DNA of 64,000 bases from Chitinophagaceae bacterium. Its GTDB lineage: Bacteria > Bacteroidota > Bacteroidia > Chitinophagales > Chitinophagaceae. The stretch is taken from contig JAHBTK010000004.1 of the NCBI GenBank assembly GCA_019638625.1, forward strand, positions 496,001-560,000, in the 5' to 3' direction. Of the stretch, positions 52,980-61,593 are shown piece by piece. The translations under genes were made by a program, and so were the position numbers. The notes below the pieces were generated by a model. It searched no databases and had not been told where the DNA came from. It worked only from the letters and a program-made list of their open reading frames with translations. Numbering within the stretch: the first letter of the stretch is position 1; every line of letters begins with the position of its first letter.

Positions 52980-54338
52980 ATGAAAGGCTGTGCCATATTT
53001 TTAATATTACTGATTATTATGACTACAGATTCTTGTTCGGCTGAAAAGAAACAATTAAAGGAGATTCAGCTTACCGATGGAGCTTATGGGCATTTTCTGA
53101 ACTCGACACAGGCTTTTTCACCCGATGATAAATGGATTGTGTATGATACCCGCAATGATGATGGTGGCATCGGGGTTACCGGAACCATAGAAATGGTGAG
53201 CGTGGCGGGAAGGGAAACAAAACTGCTATACCGGACACAAAATCAAACAAGCTATGGACCGGGAGTTGGTGCAGCTACCTTTTCCCCGGTCAGCAACAGG
53301 GTGTTATTTATACATGGCATTCGCAATGCAGATGAAAAAAATCCTTATGGAATGACCCGCCGGACCGCTGTGGCGATAGATATCGATAACCCATTGGAAC
53401 CGATCTTTATGGACGCCCGGGATGTTACTCCCCCTTTTACCGTCGGAGCCTTACGGGGAGGCACACATGCTTACTCCTGGAGCGGAGACGGCGAATGGGT
53501 CTGTTTTACCTACAACGACTATGTAGTAGAACAATTGAGCAAAACCGGCACTACCCACCGGGACCTCCGAACAATTGCTGTAATGACACCCGGAAAAGTA
53601 ATTGTGCCCCCGGACAATTCCCTTGAAAACAATAGTGGAGAAAAGTTCTCTGTAACGGTAGCTGCCGTAACAGAAAACCCACATCCGGGCTCTGATGAAA
53701 TAGACAAAGCGTTTGATGAAGGCTGGGTGGGAAAAAAAGGCTACCGGAAAACCGACGGAACATGGCAGAACAGGGCCGTTGCCTTCCAGGGCAATGTCAG
53801 GAACCAGAACAATGAACCCATCACAGAAATATTTATTACCGACATTCCGGACGATGTGACCCAAACCGAGCCGGGTAAACCGCTGGAAGGAACCATCAAT
53901 AGCCGGCCGAATCCGCCCGGGGGATGCCGGCAGCGTCGGCTTACCCATACGGGAGGTTTACAGGGTCCCAGGCACTGGCTGAAATCACTTTCAGACGGGA
54001 GTCTTATTCTTTTTCTTAACAGGGACCAGGACGGAATTGTACAGGTGTTTGGGGTTTCGCCAAACGGGGGAGCGCCGAAACAGATAACGTTCAACAAATT
54101 TTCGGTAGAAGGATCGATCAATATCAGCCCGGATGACATTTACGTGTCATATGTGGCAGACAATAGCGTATTCATAACAGATATTAAAACCGGAACGTCC
54201 CGGCGACTGACTGTCAGGACCAGCGATGATGCCCGGCCGCAAGGCGCTGTAGTTTGGTCCAATGCCGGTAATATGGTGGCTTACAACCGAAAAACAGATG
54301 GTTTCTACCAGATTTTCCTGCTGAATTTGAAGCCCTGA
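52980..54338 (+). CDS. YidR-like (DUF3748) lipoprotein
   Basis: A 452-residue lipoprotein with a beta-propeller-like body. Lipobox: LIIMTTDSCSAEKK with the Cys at about residue 19. The sequence FSPDDKWIVYDTRND, VLFIHGIRNADEKNPYGMTRR, PFTVGALRGGTHAYSWSGDGEWVCFTYNDYVVE and HPGSDEIDKAFDEGWVG follows the order of E. coli YidR. Repeated short strand motifs (VSYVADNSVFITDIKTGTSRRLT) fit a WD/TolB-like propeller. Function unknown. I chose the ATG at 52980 (MKGCAIFL) because it starts the lipoprotein signal. Confidence 0.85.
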   Translation: MKGCAIFLILLIIMTTDSCSAEKKQLKEIQLTDGAYGHFLNSTQAFSPDDKWIVYDTRNDDGGIGVTGTIEMVSVAGRETKLLYRTQNQTSYGPGVGAATFSPVSNRVLFIHGIRNADEKNPYGMTRRTAVAIDIDNPLEPIFMDARDVTPPFTVGALRGGTHAYSWSGDGEWVCFTYNDYVVEQLSKTGTTHRDLRTIAVMTPGKVIVPPDNSLENNSGEKFSVTVAAVTENPHPGSDEIDKAFDEGWVGKKGYRKTDGTWQNRAVAFQGNVRNQNNEPITEIFITDIPDDVTQTEPGKPLEGTINSRPNPPGGCRQRRLTHTGGLQGPRHWLKSLSDGSLILFLNRDQDGIVQVFGVSPNGGAPKQITFNKFSVEGSINISPDDIYVSYVADNSVFITDIKTGTSRRLTVRTSDDARPQGAVVWSNAGNMVAYNRKTDGFYQIFLLNLKP

Positions 54339-54363
54339 TATACATCCGGAACCGGGAAAATCG

Positions 54364-54402
54364 AAAAAGGCTGACCCAAAATCCTTTTTGAGACAGCCCT
54401 TT
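54364..54402 (+). terminator. Hairpin terminator after the YidR-like gene
   Basis: AAAGGCTG and CAGCC(C)TTT form the outer stem, with CAAAA/TTTTG inside, 25 nt past the stop. Plus-strand T tract after it is short (CTTT), so it is a moderate terminator. Similar GGCTG...GACAGCC hairpins are common after Bacteroidota genes. Confidence 0.6.
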
Positions 54403-54758
54403 CCTATTTGTGTCAACCCGTCCAATAAAAAGTTAAAGTATATTGAATTACCTTGTGCGTGTCTAAATAGGTGTTTGCAATTAGCAACGGCTATACTTTC
54501 CTTTTTTTTCGTGCCGTAAAAGTAAACCAGCAACATAAATCTAACAATACTACAAACTGGTAGGTTTTGTTGTTTGAACTTCAATAAGTTAAAACATTTA
54601 ATTAATAGCAAATGTATAGTAATTTTATTTTTAATAAATTAAAAAATTATCATTTATCATAAGGTATGTCCAAAAAAACTGCCTGAGAGGTATCGCCATT
54701 GAGTAGCTTCAAAAAAGTCCCTTATCGCCTGTGCAAATACCGTACATTAGCCAATAGT
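54403..54758. other. AT-rich intergenic region upstream of the helicase gene
   Basis: About 350 bp, becoming very AT-rich at 54590-54660. It presumably holds the helicase promoter, but I find no clear two-box match. No coding frame. Confidence 0.5.
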
Positions 54759-57700
54759 ATGGGAAGTTCTAAAGAAAAATCACCGGACAGGTTTGAGGAA
54801 GAATACAATAAACTTAATACAGAACAAAAACTCGCGGTTGACACCATTGAAGGTCCTGTGATGGTAAACGCCGGTCCCGGCACCGGTAAAACGCAGATCC
54901 TTTCGTTGCGGATAGGTAATATTTTAAAGCAGACAGATACCCATCCCAATAGCATACTCTGCCTTACCTATACCGATAACGGTGCAGTAGAAATGCGGAA
55001 CCGGTTGCTGCGTATCATAGGTAGTGCAGCGTATGGTGTTCGTATACATACTTTTCATTCCTTTTGTAACGAGGTGATACAGGACAACCTCACGTATTTC
55101 GGTAAGCTCAATCTTTCGCCCATCGGTGATCTTGAAGAAATTGACCTGTTTTATCAGTTAATAGACGCTATTCCCGCAGATAACAAACTGAAGCGTTTCC
55201 GCGGAGATATATATTATGAAAAAGACAGGCTGAAAACACTATTCAGCCTGATGAAGAAAGAAGCATGGACTCCGGAATATCTAAATGAAAGAATTGGCGC
55301 TTATGTAGCTGACCTGAAAAACAGGGATGAGTTCAGGTACAAGAGAAAGTATAAAGGCTTTGAAGCGGGAGCTCCAAAAGAAGCGGCTATTGCCGATGAA
55401 ACAGAAAAAATGGAAATCCTGCGTGCCGCGGCAAATCTATATCCACAGTACAATGCCATGATGGCTGCCGCCGGCAGGTATAACTTTGATGATATGATAT
55501 TGTGGGTGCTGAACGCTTTTGAGAAAAACAACAATCTTTTACTCGATTATCAGGAGCGTTTTTTGTATTTCCTGGTAGATGAGTTCCAGGATACCAGCCG
55601 TTCGCAGAACCTGTTGCTACAGTACCTCACCGGCTATTGGGATATTCCCAACCTCTTTGTAGTGGGTGATGCGGATCAAAGTATTTTTTCGTTCCAGGAT
55701 GCAAATGTTGAAAATATTAAAGCATTTGAAAAAAAATATGCAGGTAACTTAACTACAATAGACCTTATCAATAATTACCGGTCTGCCACTCCTATACTAA
55801 ATGCGGCATTTAGCCTTATCACACATAATTCAGGCCGGGTGGTTAAAGCAGAAAACAACAAGCCGTTGATCGCGTCCAATCCTGCTATAAAAGATATTGC
55901 CGTTGAACCTGTTATTGTTGAATACACCAACACCGGGCAGGAAGCGATCGGTGTCACCATACAGATAGAAAAGCTCCTGCAGCAGGGTGTAAGCGGTAAA
56001 GAGATAGCGGTGATCTATCGTAACCACGCCCAGGTAGAAGCCATCAGTTCCATGCTTGAAGGAAAAGGTATACCGGTAAACGCGAAGCGAAAAATAAATA
56101 TACTGGACCTGCCGTTGGTTCAAAATCTGCTGCTGATTTTACAATGGATAAAAAGAGAAAAATATATTCCTTATAGTGGCGATGATATCCTGTTTTTGCT
56201 TCTGCACTGCCAATTCTTCAAAGTGCCTCCGCTTGAGATTGCAAAACTGACAATGGCTGTAAATTCCAGAAATAAGCTGAGCAAGGAAGATGTCTTTTCG
56301 TTACGACGCATGATAGCTGAAGCAGCCTCTCCTAAAGCCGACCTGTTTAGCCAGCCTGAAGGGCCATCCGTCAGGGATATCAGCGCTACACTCGAAACTT
56401 TATTGAAAGCTTCGCAAAACAGTACGGTGCAGCAGTTGCTGGAGCAGGTTATTCAAAAGGCTGGGGTACTTTCCTATGTCATGCAAAGCGCCGAAAAGCC
56501 CTGGCTGCTGCAGGTATTGAATGCCTTGTTTGATCATTTGAAAGAAGAAAGCCATCGTAACCCCGATATCACTTTAGAGGAATGGTTAAATAACATTGAA
56601 ATGATGAAGGCTAACCGCCTTCCGATACCATTGTACAAAATAAGCGCCGGCGATGAAGGCGTGAATATGGTAACCGCTCATGGCGCCAAGGGATCGGAGT
56701 ATGCGCATGTATTTGTGATCGGCTGTACACAAAAAACATGGGACGACAACAGCAGGGGGAACAACCGTTCTTACAAACTGCCGGATAACCTGGTAAGTAG
56801 TAATATTACTCCACCGGCTGAGGAAGAAAACCGGCGCCTTTTTTATGTAGCCATCACCCGCGCCAAAACACATCTGCATATATCCTACGCCGTAAAAGAC
56901 GAAAAAGACAAGGAGCAAACCCGAAGCTCTTTTATCACAGAGTTGCTTGAAAACGACGCTTTGCAACTTATCAACAACGCAGTACCGGATATTTTGCTGG
57001 CAGACTATTTGCAGCAACGCTTTAAAGAAAAAGCAAAACCGGAAATTGAACTGGTAGAAGCCGCCTATATAGACGAGATATTGAAGCGATACTCTCTAAG
57101 TGTTACTCATCTCAATAATTACCTGAGCTGTCCTTTAAAATTTTATTACCAAAACCTTGTTCGTGTGCCTGCGGCAAAAAATGAAAGCATGGCCTTTGGT
57201 AGCGCCATTCACTGGTCTATAGAGCGGCTTTTTATAAAGATGAAAGAAAGGGGGAATATTTTTCCTCCCAAAGAAGACCTGCTGGCTGATTTTAACTGGT
57301 ATATGAAAAATAACCGCGAAGCCTTCACTCCCGAAGCTTTCAGGTTGAAAACAGCTTATGGTGAAAAAATATTGCCCGCATATTACGATTATTACATCGA
57401 CAAATGGAATAAGATCATCGTGGTGGAAAAACCCGTAAGGAATGTAACGGTTCACGATGTGCCCCTAAACGGCAAACTCGACAAGTTGGAATTTAATGGC
57501 AAACTGGTAAATGTAGTGGACTATAAAACCGGTAAATACGAAAATGCCAGAAAGAAGCTGGTACGACCCAACGACAAAGAGCCCAATGGCGGCGATTACT
57601 GGCGACAGGCTGTTTTTTATAAAATTTTGTTGGATAAGGATAAAACGAACGATTGGAAAGTGGTAAGTACCGAATTTGATTTTATTGAACCGGTAAATGA

Positions 57701-57902
57701 CGAATATAAAACCGAACTGGTGGAAATAACCGACACCGATATTACAACGGTAACGCAGCAGATCGTTACCACCTGGCAGAAAATACAGAACCGGGAATTT
57801 AAAACCGGTTGCGGAAAGCCTGATTGTGATTGGTGCAATTTTGTGAAAACCAATGACCTTGCTGTGACATTGCACCCCCCTGAGGAGGAAGAAGCAATCT
57901 GA
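54759..57902 (+). CDS. UvrD/PcrA-family helicase fused to a PD-(D/E)XK nuclease
   Basis: A 1047-residue protein. SF1 helicase: Walker A NAGPGTGKTQ (about 37-46), Walker B FLVDEFQDTSRSQ (about 286-298), VGDADQSIFSFQDA, VTAHGAKGSEY and FYVAITRAKTHLH motifs. C-terminal third: Cas4/AddB-type PD-(D/E)XK nuclease with SVTHLNNYLSCPLKFYYQNLV, GSAIHWSIE, LNGKLDKLEFNGKLVNVVDYKTGK, and four cysteines (YLSCPLK plus CGKPDCDWC) fit for a 4Fe-4S cluster. It thus resembles a one-chain AddA/AddB-like end-processing enzyme. I chose the ATG at 54759; an upstream TTG in frame lacks support. Confidence 0.93.
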   Translation: MGSSKEKSPDRFEEEYNKLNTEQKLAVDTIEGPVMVNAGPGTGKTQILSLRIGNILKQTDTHPNSILCLTYTDNGAVEMRNRLLRIIGSAAYGVRIHTFHSFCNEVIQDNLTYFGKLNLSPIGDLEEIDLFYQLIDAIPADNKLKRFRGDIYYEKDRLKTLFSLMKKEAWTPEYLNERIGAYVADLKNRDEFRYKRKYKGFEAGAPKEAAIADETEKMEILRAAANLYPQYNAMMAAAGRYNFDDMILWVLNAFEKNNNLLLDYQERFLYFLVDEFQDTSRSQNLLLQYLTGYWDIPNLFVVGDADQSIFSFQDANVENIKAFEKKYAGNLTTIDLINNYRSATPILNAAFSLITHNSGRVVKAENNKPLIASNPAIKDIAVEPVIVEYTNTGQEAIGVTIQIEKLLQQGVSGKEIAVIYRNHAQVEAISSMLEGKGIPVNAKRKINILDLPLVQNLLLILQWIKREKYIPYSGDDILFLLLHCQFFKVPPLEIAKLTMAVNSRNKLSKEDVFSLRRMIAEAASPKADLFSQPEGPSVRDISATLETLLKASQNSTVQQLLEQVIQKAGVLSYVMQSAEKPWLLQVLNALFDHLKEESHRNPDITLEEWLNNIEMMKANRLPIPLYKISAGDEGVNMVTAHGAKGSEYAHVFVIGCTQKTWDDNSRGNNRSYKLPDNLVSSNITPPAEEENRRLFYVAITRAKTHLHISYAVKDEKDKEQTRSSFITELLENDALQLINNAVPDILLADYLQQRFKEKAKPEIELVEAAYIDEILKRYSLSVTHLNNYLSCPLKFYYQNLVRVPAAKNESMAFGSAIHWSIERLFIKMKERGNIFPPKEDLLADFNWYMKNNREAFTPEAFRLKTAYGEKILPAYYDYYIDKWNKIIVVEKPVRNVTVHDVPLNGKLDKLEFNGKLVNVVDYKTGKYENARKKLVRPNDKEPNGGDYWRQAVFYKILLDKDKTNDWKVVSTEFDFIEPVNDEYKTELVEITDTDITTVTQQIVTTWQKIQNREFKTGCGKPDCDWCNFVKTNDLAVTLHPPEEEEAI

Positions 57903-57953
57903 TATTTATAAGATAATTGACAATTGAAAACAGGCTGATTGGCCGAAAGCGGT

Positions 57954-57961
57954 TAAGTTTG
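57954..57961 (+). promoter_or_regulatory. -7 box upstream of the Ig-like lipoprotein gene
   Basis: TAAGTTTG matches TAnnTTTG exactly, 29 nt before the ATG at 57991. The -33 box is unclear, so the gene may also be read through from the helicase gene. Confidence 0.35.
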
Positions 57962-57990
57962 CTACTTATTGAAGCGGATATAAACAAAGC

Positions 57991-59433
57991 ATGAAACGAA
58001 TTTTCTGTTTATCGGTGATGCTCCTCGTCAGTTACAAGATCATAATCACCACCAGCGGGTGCGCACAGATGGTGCCGCCTACCGGGGGTCCCAGGGATTC
58101 TCTGCCACCAGTTCTCTTGGGAGCGGTCCCAAAGGATTCTACCCTGAACTTTACCGGCAAAAAAATTGTCCTTGAATTTGACGAGTTTATTAACCTGGAC
58201 AAACCCGATCAGGAAGTCATTGTTTCGCCCGTTCCAAAGGTAATGCCATTGATAGAAGCAAAACTCCGGAACATCACCATCACCATTAAAGATACACTGG
58301 AAGAGAACACTACCTATAGCATTGATTTTGGACGCTCTCTTAAAGATCTGAACGAAGGCAATCCTTTTAAAAACTTCACTTATCTCTTTTCTACCGGCAG
58401 CTATATTGACAGCACAAGCCTGGGTGGTAAAGTGGTACTGGCGGAGACCGGAAAAATCGACAGTACATTGATCGTGATGCTTCACCGGAATTTTGAAGAC
58501 TCCGTGGTGGCAAAGGAAAAGCCCAGGTACTATACAAGACTGGACAGTGCAGGACTTTTCCATTTCAGCAATATTGCCCCGGGAAAATATAACCTGTTTG
58601 CGCTGAAAGATGCCGGCGGACAAAAAATGTATATGAACGGAGGAGACCTGTTTGCCTTCTATGACAACATGATTGCCATGGGAGAAGATAGTATCAGCCC
58701 CGTACTGTACGCTTTTACCGAAAAAACGGACCCAACAACAGGGAGAGGCGCCGGTCGCTCCGGCGCTACTCCGGCAAAATCTACTGCCAAAGACAAGAAA
58801 CTCTCCTACCAGACCAACCTGGAAACGGGACAGCAGGATTTACTTTCCGACCTCGTATTCAGGTTCAGCGACTCATTGGTGTCTTTTGACGATACCAAAT
58901 TCCTTTTCACAGACACGTTGTTTACGCCCGTTGACGGTTATACGGTGGAAGCTGATACCAGCGGAAAAGTCATCACGGTAAAATACCCCTGGAAAGAAGA
59001 AGAATATTTTAAGATCATCCTGGAACAGGATATCGCAAAGGACTCAGCCGGTCATGGATTGGCCAAGACTGACACCATCAGCTTTGTAACCAAAAAGAAG
59101 TCCGACTACGGATCGTTAAGGATCAGGATGCCGAACCTTGATACTGCCCAGCATATTGTACTGCTGATCTTTAAAGGCGACAAACTGGAACGCAGCCTTC
59201 CGGCTACCGGTAAAGACTTGCGGTTCGATCTATTTCCCCCGGGTGAATATGAGATCAGGTTGCTTTATGATCGCAACGGCAATAACGAATGGGATACGGG
59301 CAACTATTGGGAAAAAAGACAACCCGAAAAAATAGTTACCATTCCAAAGAAGAATAATATCCGGGCGAACTGGGATAACGAGATCACCATTGAGTTGCCG
59401 GAGGCAGAACCGCCTGATGTTCTCTCCAGGTAG
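57991..59433 (+). CDS. Ig-like (Big_5 type) domain lipoprotein
   Basis: A 480-residue lipoprotein: signal and lipobox TTSGCAQMVPPTGGPRDSLPP, Cys at about residue 24. The Ig-like SbsA/Big_5 domain (about 42-135, GAVPKDSTLNFTGKKIVLEFDEFINLD to FSTG) is a family seen in many Bacteroidota surface proteins. The middle part has a prealbumin-like segment (GLFHFSNIAPGKYNLFALKDAG), repeated near 395-450 (RFDLFPPGEYEIRLLYDRNGNNEWDTGNYW, with a D-x-N-x-N-x-D calcium-like loop). Outer-membrane anchored; function unknown. Confidence 0.9.
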   Translation: MKRIFCLSVMLLVSYKIIITTSGCAQMVPPTGGPRDSLPPVLLGAVPKDSTLNFTGKKIVLEFDEFINLDKPDQEVIVSPVPKVMPLIEAKLRNITITIKDTLEENTTYSIDFGRSLKDLNEGNPFKNFTYLFSTGSYIDSTSLGGKVVLAETGKIDSTLIVMLHRNFEDSVVAKEKPRYYTRLDSAGLFHFSNIAPGKYNLFALKDAGGQKMYMNGGDLFAFYDNMIAMGEDSISPVLYAFTEKTDPTTGRGAGRSGATPAKSTAKDKKLSYQTNLETGQQDLLSDLVFRFSDSLVSFDDTKFLFTDTLFTPVDGYTVEADTSGKVITVKYPWKEEEYFKIILEQDIAKDSAGHGLAKTDTISFVTKKKSDYGSLRIRMPNLDTAQHIVLLIFKGDKLERSLPATGKDLRFDLFPPGEYEIRLLYDRNGNNEWDTGNYWEKRQPEKIVTIPKKNNIRANWDNEITIELPEAEPPDVLSR

Positions 59434-59439
59434 TAGCTC

Positions 59440-60666
59440 TTAAAAGAAATACCGGAGCTGTGCGGTATAGGTATTAGGTTTTAGTGAGAAAGCCACATAA
59501 TTGGTAAACGTCCCCGATATCTGACCGTTTAAGCCTATTTCCCACTTATTCGCCAGCTTATACCCCGCCTTTGCCTGCATTGTCATCCAGCCTTTTGGAA
59601 AATCAAGATAGTTATCCAATGTTTCTTCCCCCAACAAATTGCTTGACCGGAAATACCTGTTTTTACCATAAAAAGACAGGTGATAACCGGCGCCAAAACC
59701 CACATAAACCTTTCGTCTGTCATTGCGCAAAAAGTTATACAGGATCGCCAGCGAAGGTGCGATATTTGTATGTTGTACCTCGTAGGTTGTTTGCATTTGC
59801 TCTGAACTGCCGATAAATGTCCGACGATGACCAGCCCCTTTATAATGGGCCGAAGTGTAAGCCAGTTCAATCCTTAAAACAAGGTCCTGCAGGTTTCTGG
59901 TAGCGGAAATATCCAGTCCTGCAGTTGCAAATGGCACAAAACTTCCTGAAAATTTCATATTGTCAAAAGCAGGGTAGACTCCCGCAAAATCAAGCCATGA
60001 ATATCCCCCTCCGGCACCGACAAAAAATTTTACGGCCAGGTTTGCCCCGGACTTTTCTTCTGTATAGCCGCTACCCATAGCTTCGTTTATATTCTTCACA
60101 ATTTTCACCAGGTCGGTTTCTTTATATTCCGCTTTGTCTATCTGGTTCAATAGTTGCAGCGGCAGCGGTTGAGCTCCCTCCAATAATAACTTCAACTGCT
60201 TTACATAGCCTTTTTCAGTAAACATCCCGGCATCCCTGGAAGAGACTTTATATCCGAGTTCTTCATATCCGCGATCTGTGTGAATATAAAAATGACTCTT
60301 AAAGTCATTGAACAGGAACAGTTCCACCCCTCCTCCATATACAAGCCTTCTAAGCAACACCGTATCAGTGGAAGTAACCACTTCCTGCTGCTCCAGCAGG
60401 TTGGACAGAACAACCGGCCGGTTATCCTTCGTAACAATTGCCCTTAGATATTGATCATAGCCTAAAACATTCAAAAACTGAATATCCCCCACAGAATACG
60501 TAGTAGCAGACCTTGACAAAGAGTCGGTATAAAATACAACGCCGGCAGGGTTCTTGCGCCAATTTTTATAATCTACCCAACCGGTCAGTGTATCACCTGC
60601 ATTGTTTACAAGCAGTGCTTTTCTTTTGACAGACTGGGCATCCATACGAAGGACAAATGCCAACAA
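59440..60666 (-). CDS. Outer-membrane beta-barrel protein with apparent frameshift at its 5' end
   Basis: About 408 residues. The first half (from SVKRKALLVNNAGDTLTGWVDYKNW) is a soluble domain; the second half is a barrel (from about 215) ending TAQLRYFF. The in-frame coding potential continues upstream as KKQLFCLILLLAFVLRMDAQ, a perfect signal peptide, but there is no start codon in that frame: the only ATG (minus strand, near 60697) is followed by six A's and lies one base out of frame. With five A's the signal peptide would be joined to ATG. So the gene is either disrupted by one base, read by slippage at the A tract, or started at TTG 60666 without a full signal. Confidence 0.7.
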   Translation of the reverse strand: MLAFVLRMDAQSVKRKALLVNNAGDTLTGWVDYKNWRKNPAGVVFYTDSLSRSATTYSVGDIQFLNVLGYDQYLRAIVTKDNRPVVLSNLLEQQEVVTSTDTVLLRRLVYGGGVELFLFNDFKSHFYIHTDRGYEELGYKVSSRDAGMFTEKGYVKQLKLLLEGAQPLPLQLLNQIDKAEYKETDLVKIVKNINEAMGSGYTEEKSGANLAVKFFVGAGGGYSWLDFAGVYPAFDNMKFSGSFVPFATAGLDISATRNLQDLVLRIELAYTSAHYKGAGHRRTFIGSSEQMQTTYEVQHTNIAPSLAILYNFLRNDRRKVYVGFGAGYHLSFYGKNRYFRSSNLLGEETLDNYLDFPKGWMTMQAKAGYKLANKWEIGLNGQISGTFTNYVAFSLKPNTYTAQLRYFF

Positions 60667-60760
60667 GAGAATAAGGCAAAAAAGTTGCTTTTTTCATAAG
60701 ATGTTTTTATATAGCCTCAACACATACAATGATACAATAGTTTTCTTAACGAACACTGTT

Positions 60761-60768
60761 TATCTTTG
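60761..60768 (+). promoter_or_regulatory. -7 box of recR
   Basis: TATCTTTG matches TAnnTTTG exactly and ends 5 nt before the recR ATG, so the message would be leaderless or nearly so. No good -33 box. Confidence 0.45.
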
Positions 60769-60772
60769 TTGT

Positions 60773-61399
60773 ATGCAGATTTCCTCATCCCTTCTTGAAA
60801 ATGCGGTCAACGAGTTTTCCCGGCTCCCGGGTGTAGGTAAAAAAACCGCTTTGCGGCTGGTGCTTCACCTGATCAGGCAGTCGCCGGAAGAGGTAACCCG
60901 GTTGACGGAGGCCCTGGACAAAATGAAGAAAGAGCTGCGGTTTTGCCAGGTTTGCCACAATATTGCTGATAATAACCTGTGTAATATTTGCGCTAATCCC
61001 ATGCGCCGGAAGGAAACAATCTGCGTGGTGGAGAACATCCGGGATGTTATCGCCCTGGAAAGCACCCAGCAATACAGCGGGTTGTACCATGTGCTGGGGG
61101 GGATTATTTCACCCCTTGACGGCATAGGGCCCGATCAGTTGAATATTGAAACGCTGGTTGGGCGTGTTAATCCTGAAATACAGGAAATCATATTTGCACT
61201 GAGCCCCAATATACAGGGAGACACCACCATCTACTATATCCAGAAAAAGCTCGAACCTCTTCTTTCCGCAGGAACCCTCCGGATCACAACCATTGCCAGG
61301 GGCATATCCTTTGGGGGAGAACTGGAATATGCCGACGAACTGACCCTGGGGCGCAGCATCCAGAACCGGATGCCGGTTGAAAAATATGTTTCGCATTAG
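60773..61399 (+). CDS. recR: Recombination mediator protein RecR
   Basis: A 208-residue RecR: loads RecA on gapped DNA together with RecO/RecF. It has the HhH motif RLPGVGKKTALRLVLHL (about 17-33), the Zn finger CQVCHNIADNNLCNIC (about 57-72), and the Toprim domain with VVENIRDVIALESTQQYSGLYHVLGG and a C-terminal ARGISFGGELEYADELTLGRSI. The ATG at 60773 gives the standard length; frames open upstream are not supported. It is divergent from the outer-membrane protein gene. Confidence 0.97.
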   Translation: MQISSSLLENAVNEFSRLPGVGKKTALRLVLHLIRQSPEEVTRLTEALDKMKKELRFCQVCHNIADNNLCNICANPMRRKETICVVENIRDVIALESTQQYSGLYHVLGGIISPLDGIGPDQLNIETLVGRVNPEIQEIIFALSPNIQGDTTIYYIQKKLEPLLSAGTLRITTIARGISFGGELEYADELTLGRSIQNRMPVEKYVSH

Positions 61400-61415
61400 C
61401 AATACATTACCCTCT

Positions 61416-61446
61416 TTTTTTATTCAGTTTCCTTTGCTACCTTTGC
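61416..61446 (+). promoter_or_regulatory. Promoter of the metH operon
   Basis: TTTT (61416-61419), 19-nt spacer and TACCTTTG (61439-61446), an exact -7 match, giving a leader of about 140 nt before the ATG at 61594. Confidence 0.55.
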
Positions 61447-61457
61447 TCCTTCATCTC

Positions 61458-61578
61458 AGGTGGATTTGTTTATTGTTCGGCCTGTAACAAATTGAACTAA
61501 TAAACGCAAAGAAACTTCCCGGTTTCTAAACGTTACAGGTTCAATTCATTACATTTCACTTAAACATCCGGCCACCTG
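61458..61578 (+). promoter_or_regulatory. Structured metH leader with mutually exclusive helices (candidate riboswitch or attenuator)
   Basis: An H-type pseudoknot is possible: CAGG (61458-61461) with CCTG (61482-61485), and ATTTGTT (61465-61471) with AACAAAT (61487-61493), the layout of SAM-II-type riboswitches. Competing helices are CAGGTGG (61458-61464) with CCACCTG (61572-61578), CCTGTAAC (61482-61489) with GTTACAGG (61532-61539), and AATTGAAC (61491-61498) with GTTCAATT (61539-61546). The last helix arm ends 15 nt before the start codon. A cobalamin riboswitch consensus was not seen. Confidence 0.45.
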
Positions 61579-61593
61579 TTTAAAACAAGAAAA

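Noticed and set aside
61458..61578. Cobalamin riboswitch before metH
   Set aside because: The leader is too short and the B12-box and other conserved core segments are missing; only a weak GCCACCTG resemblance.
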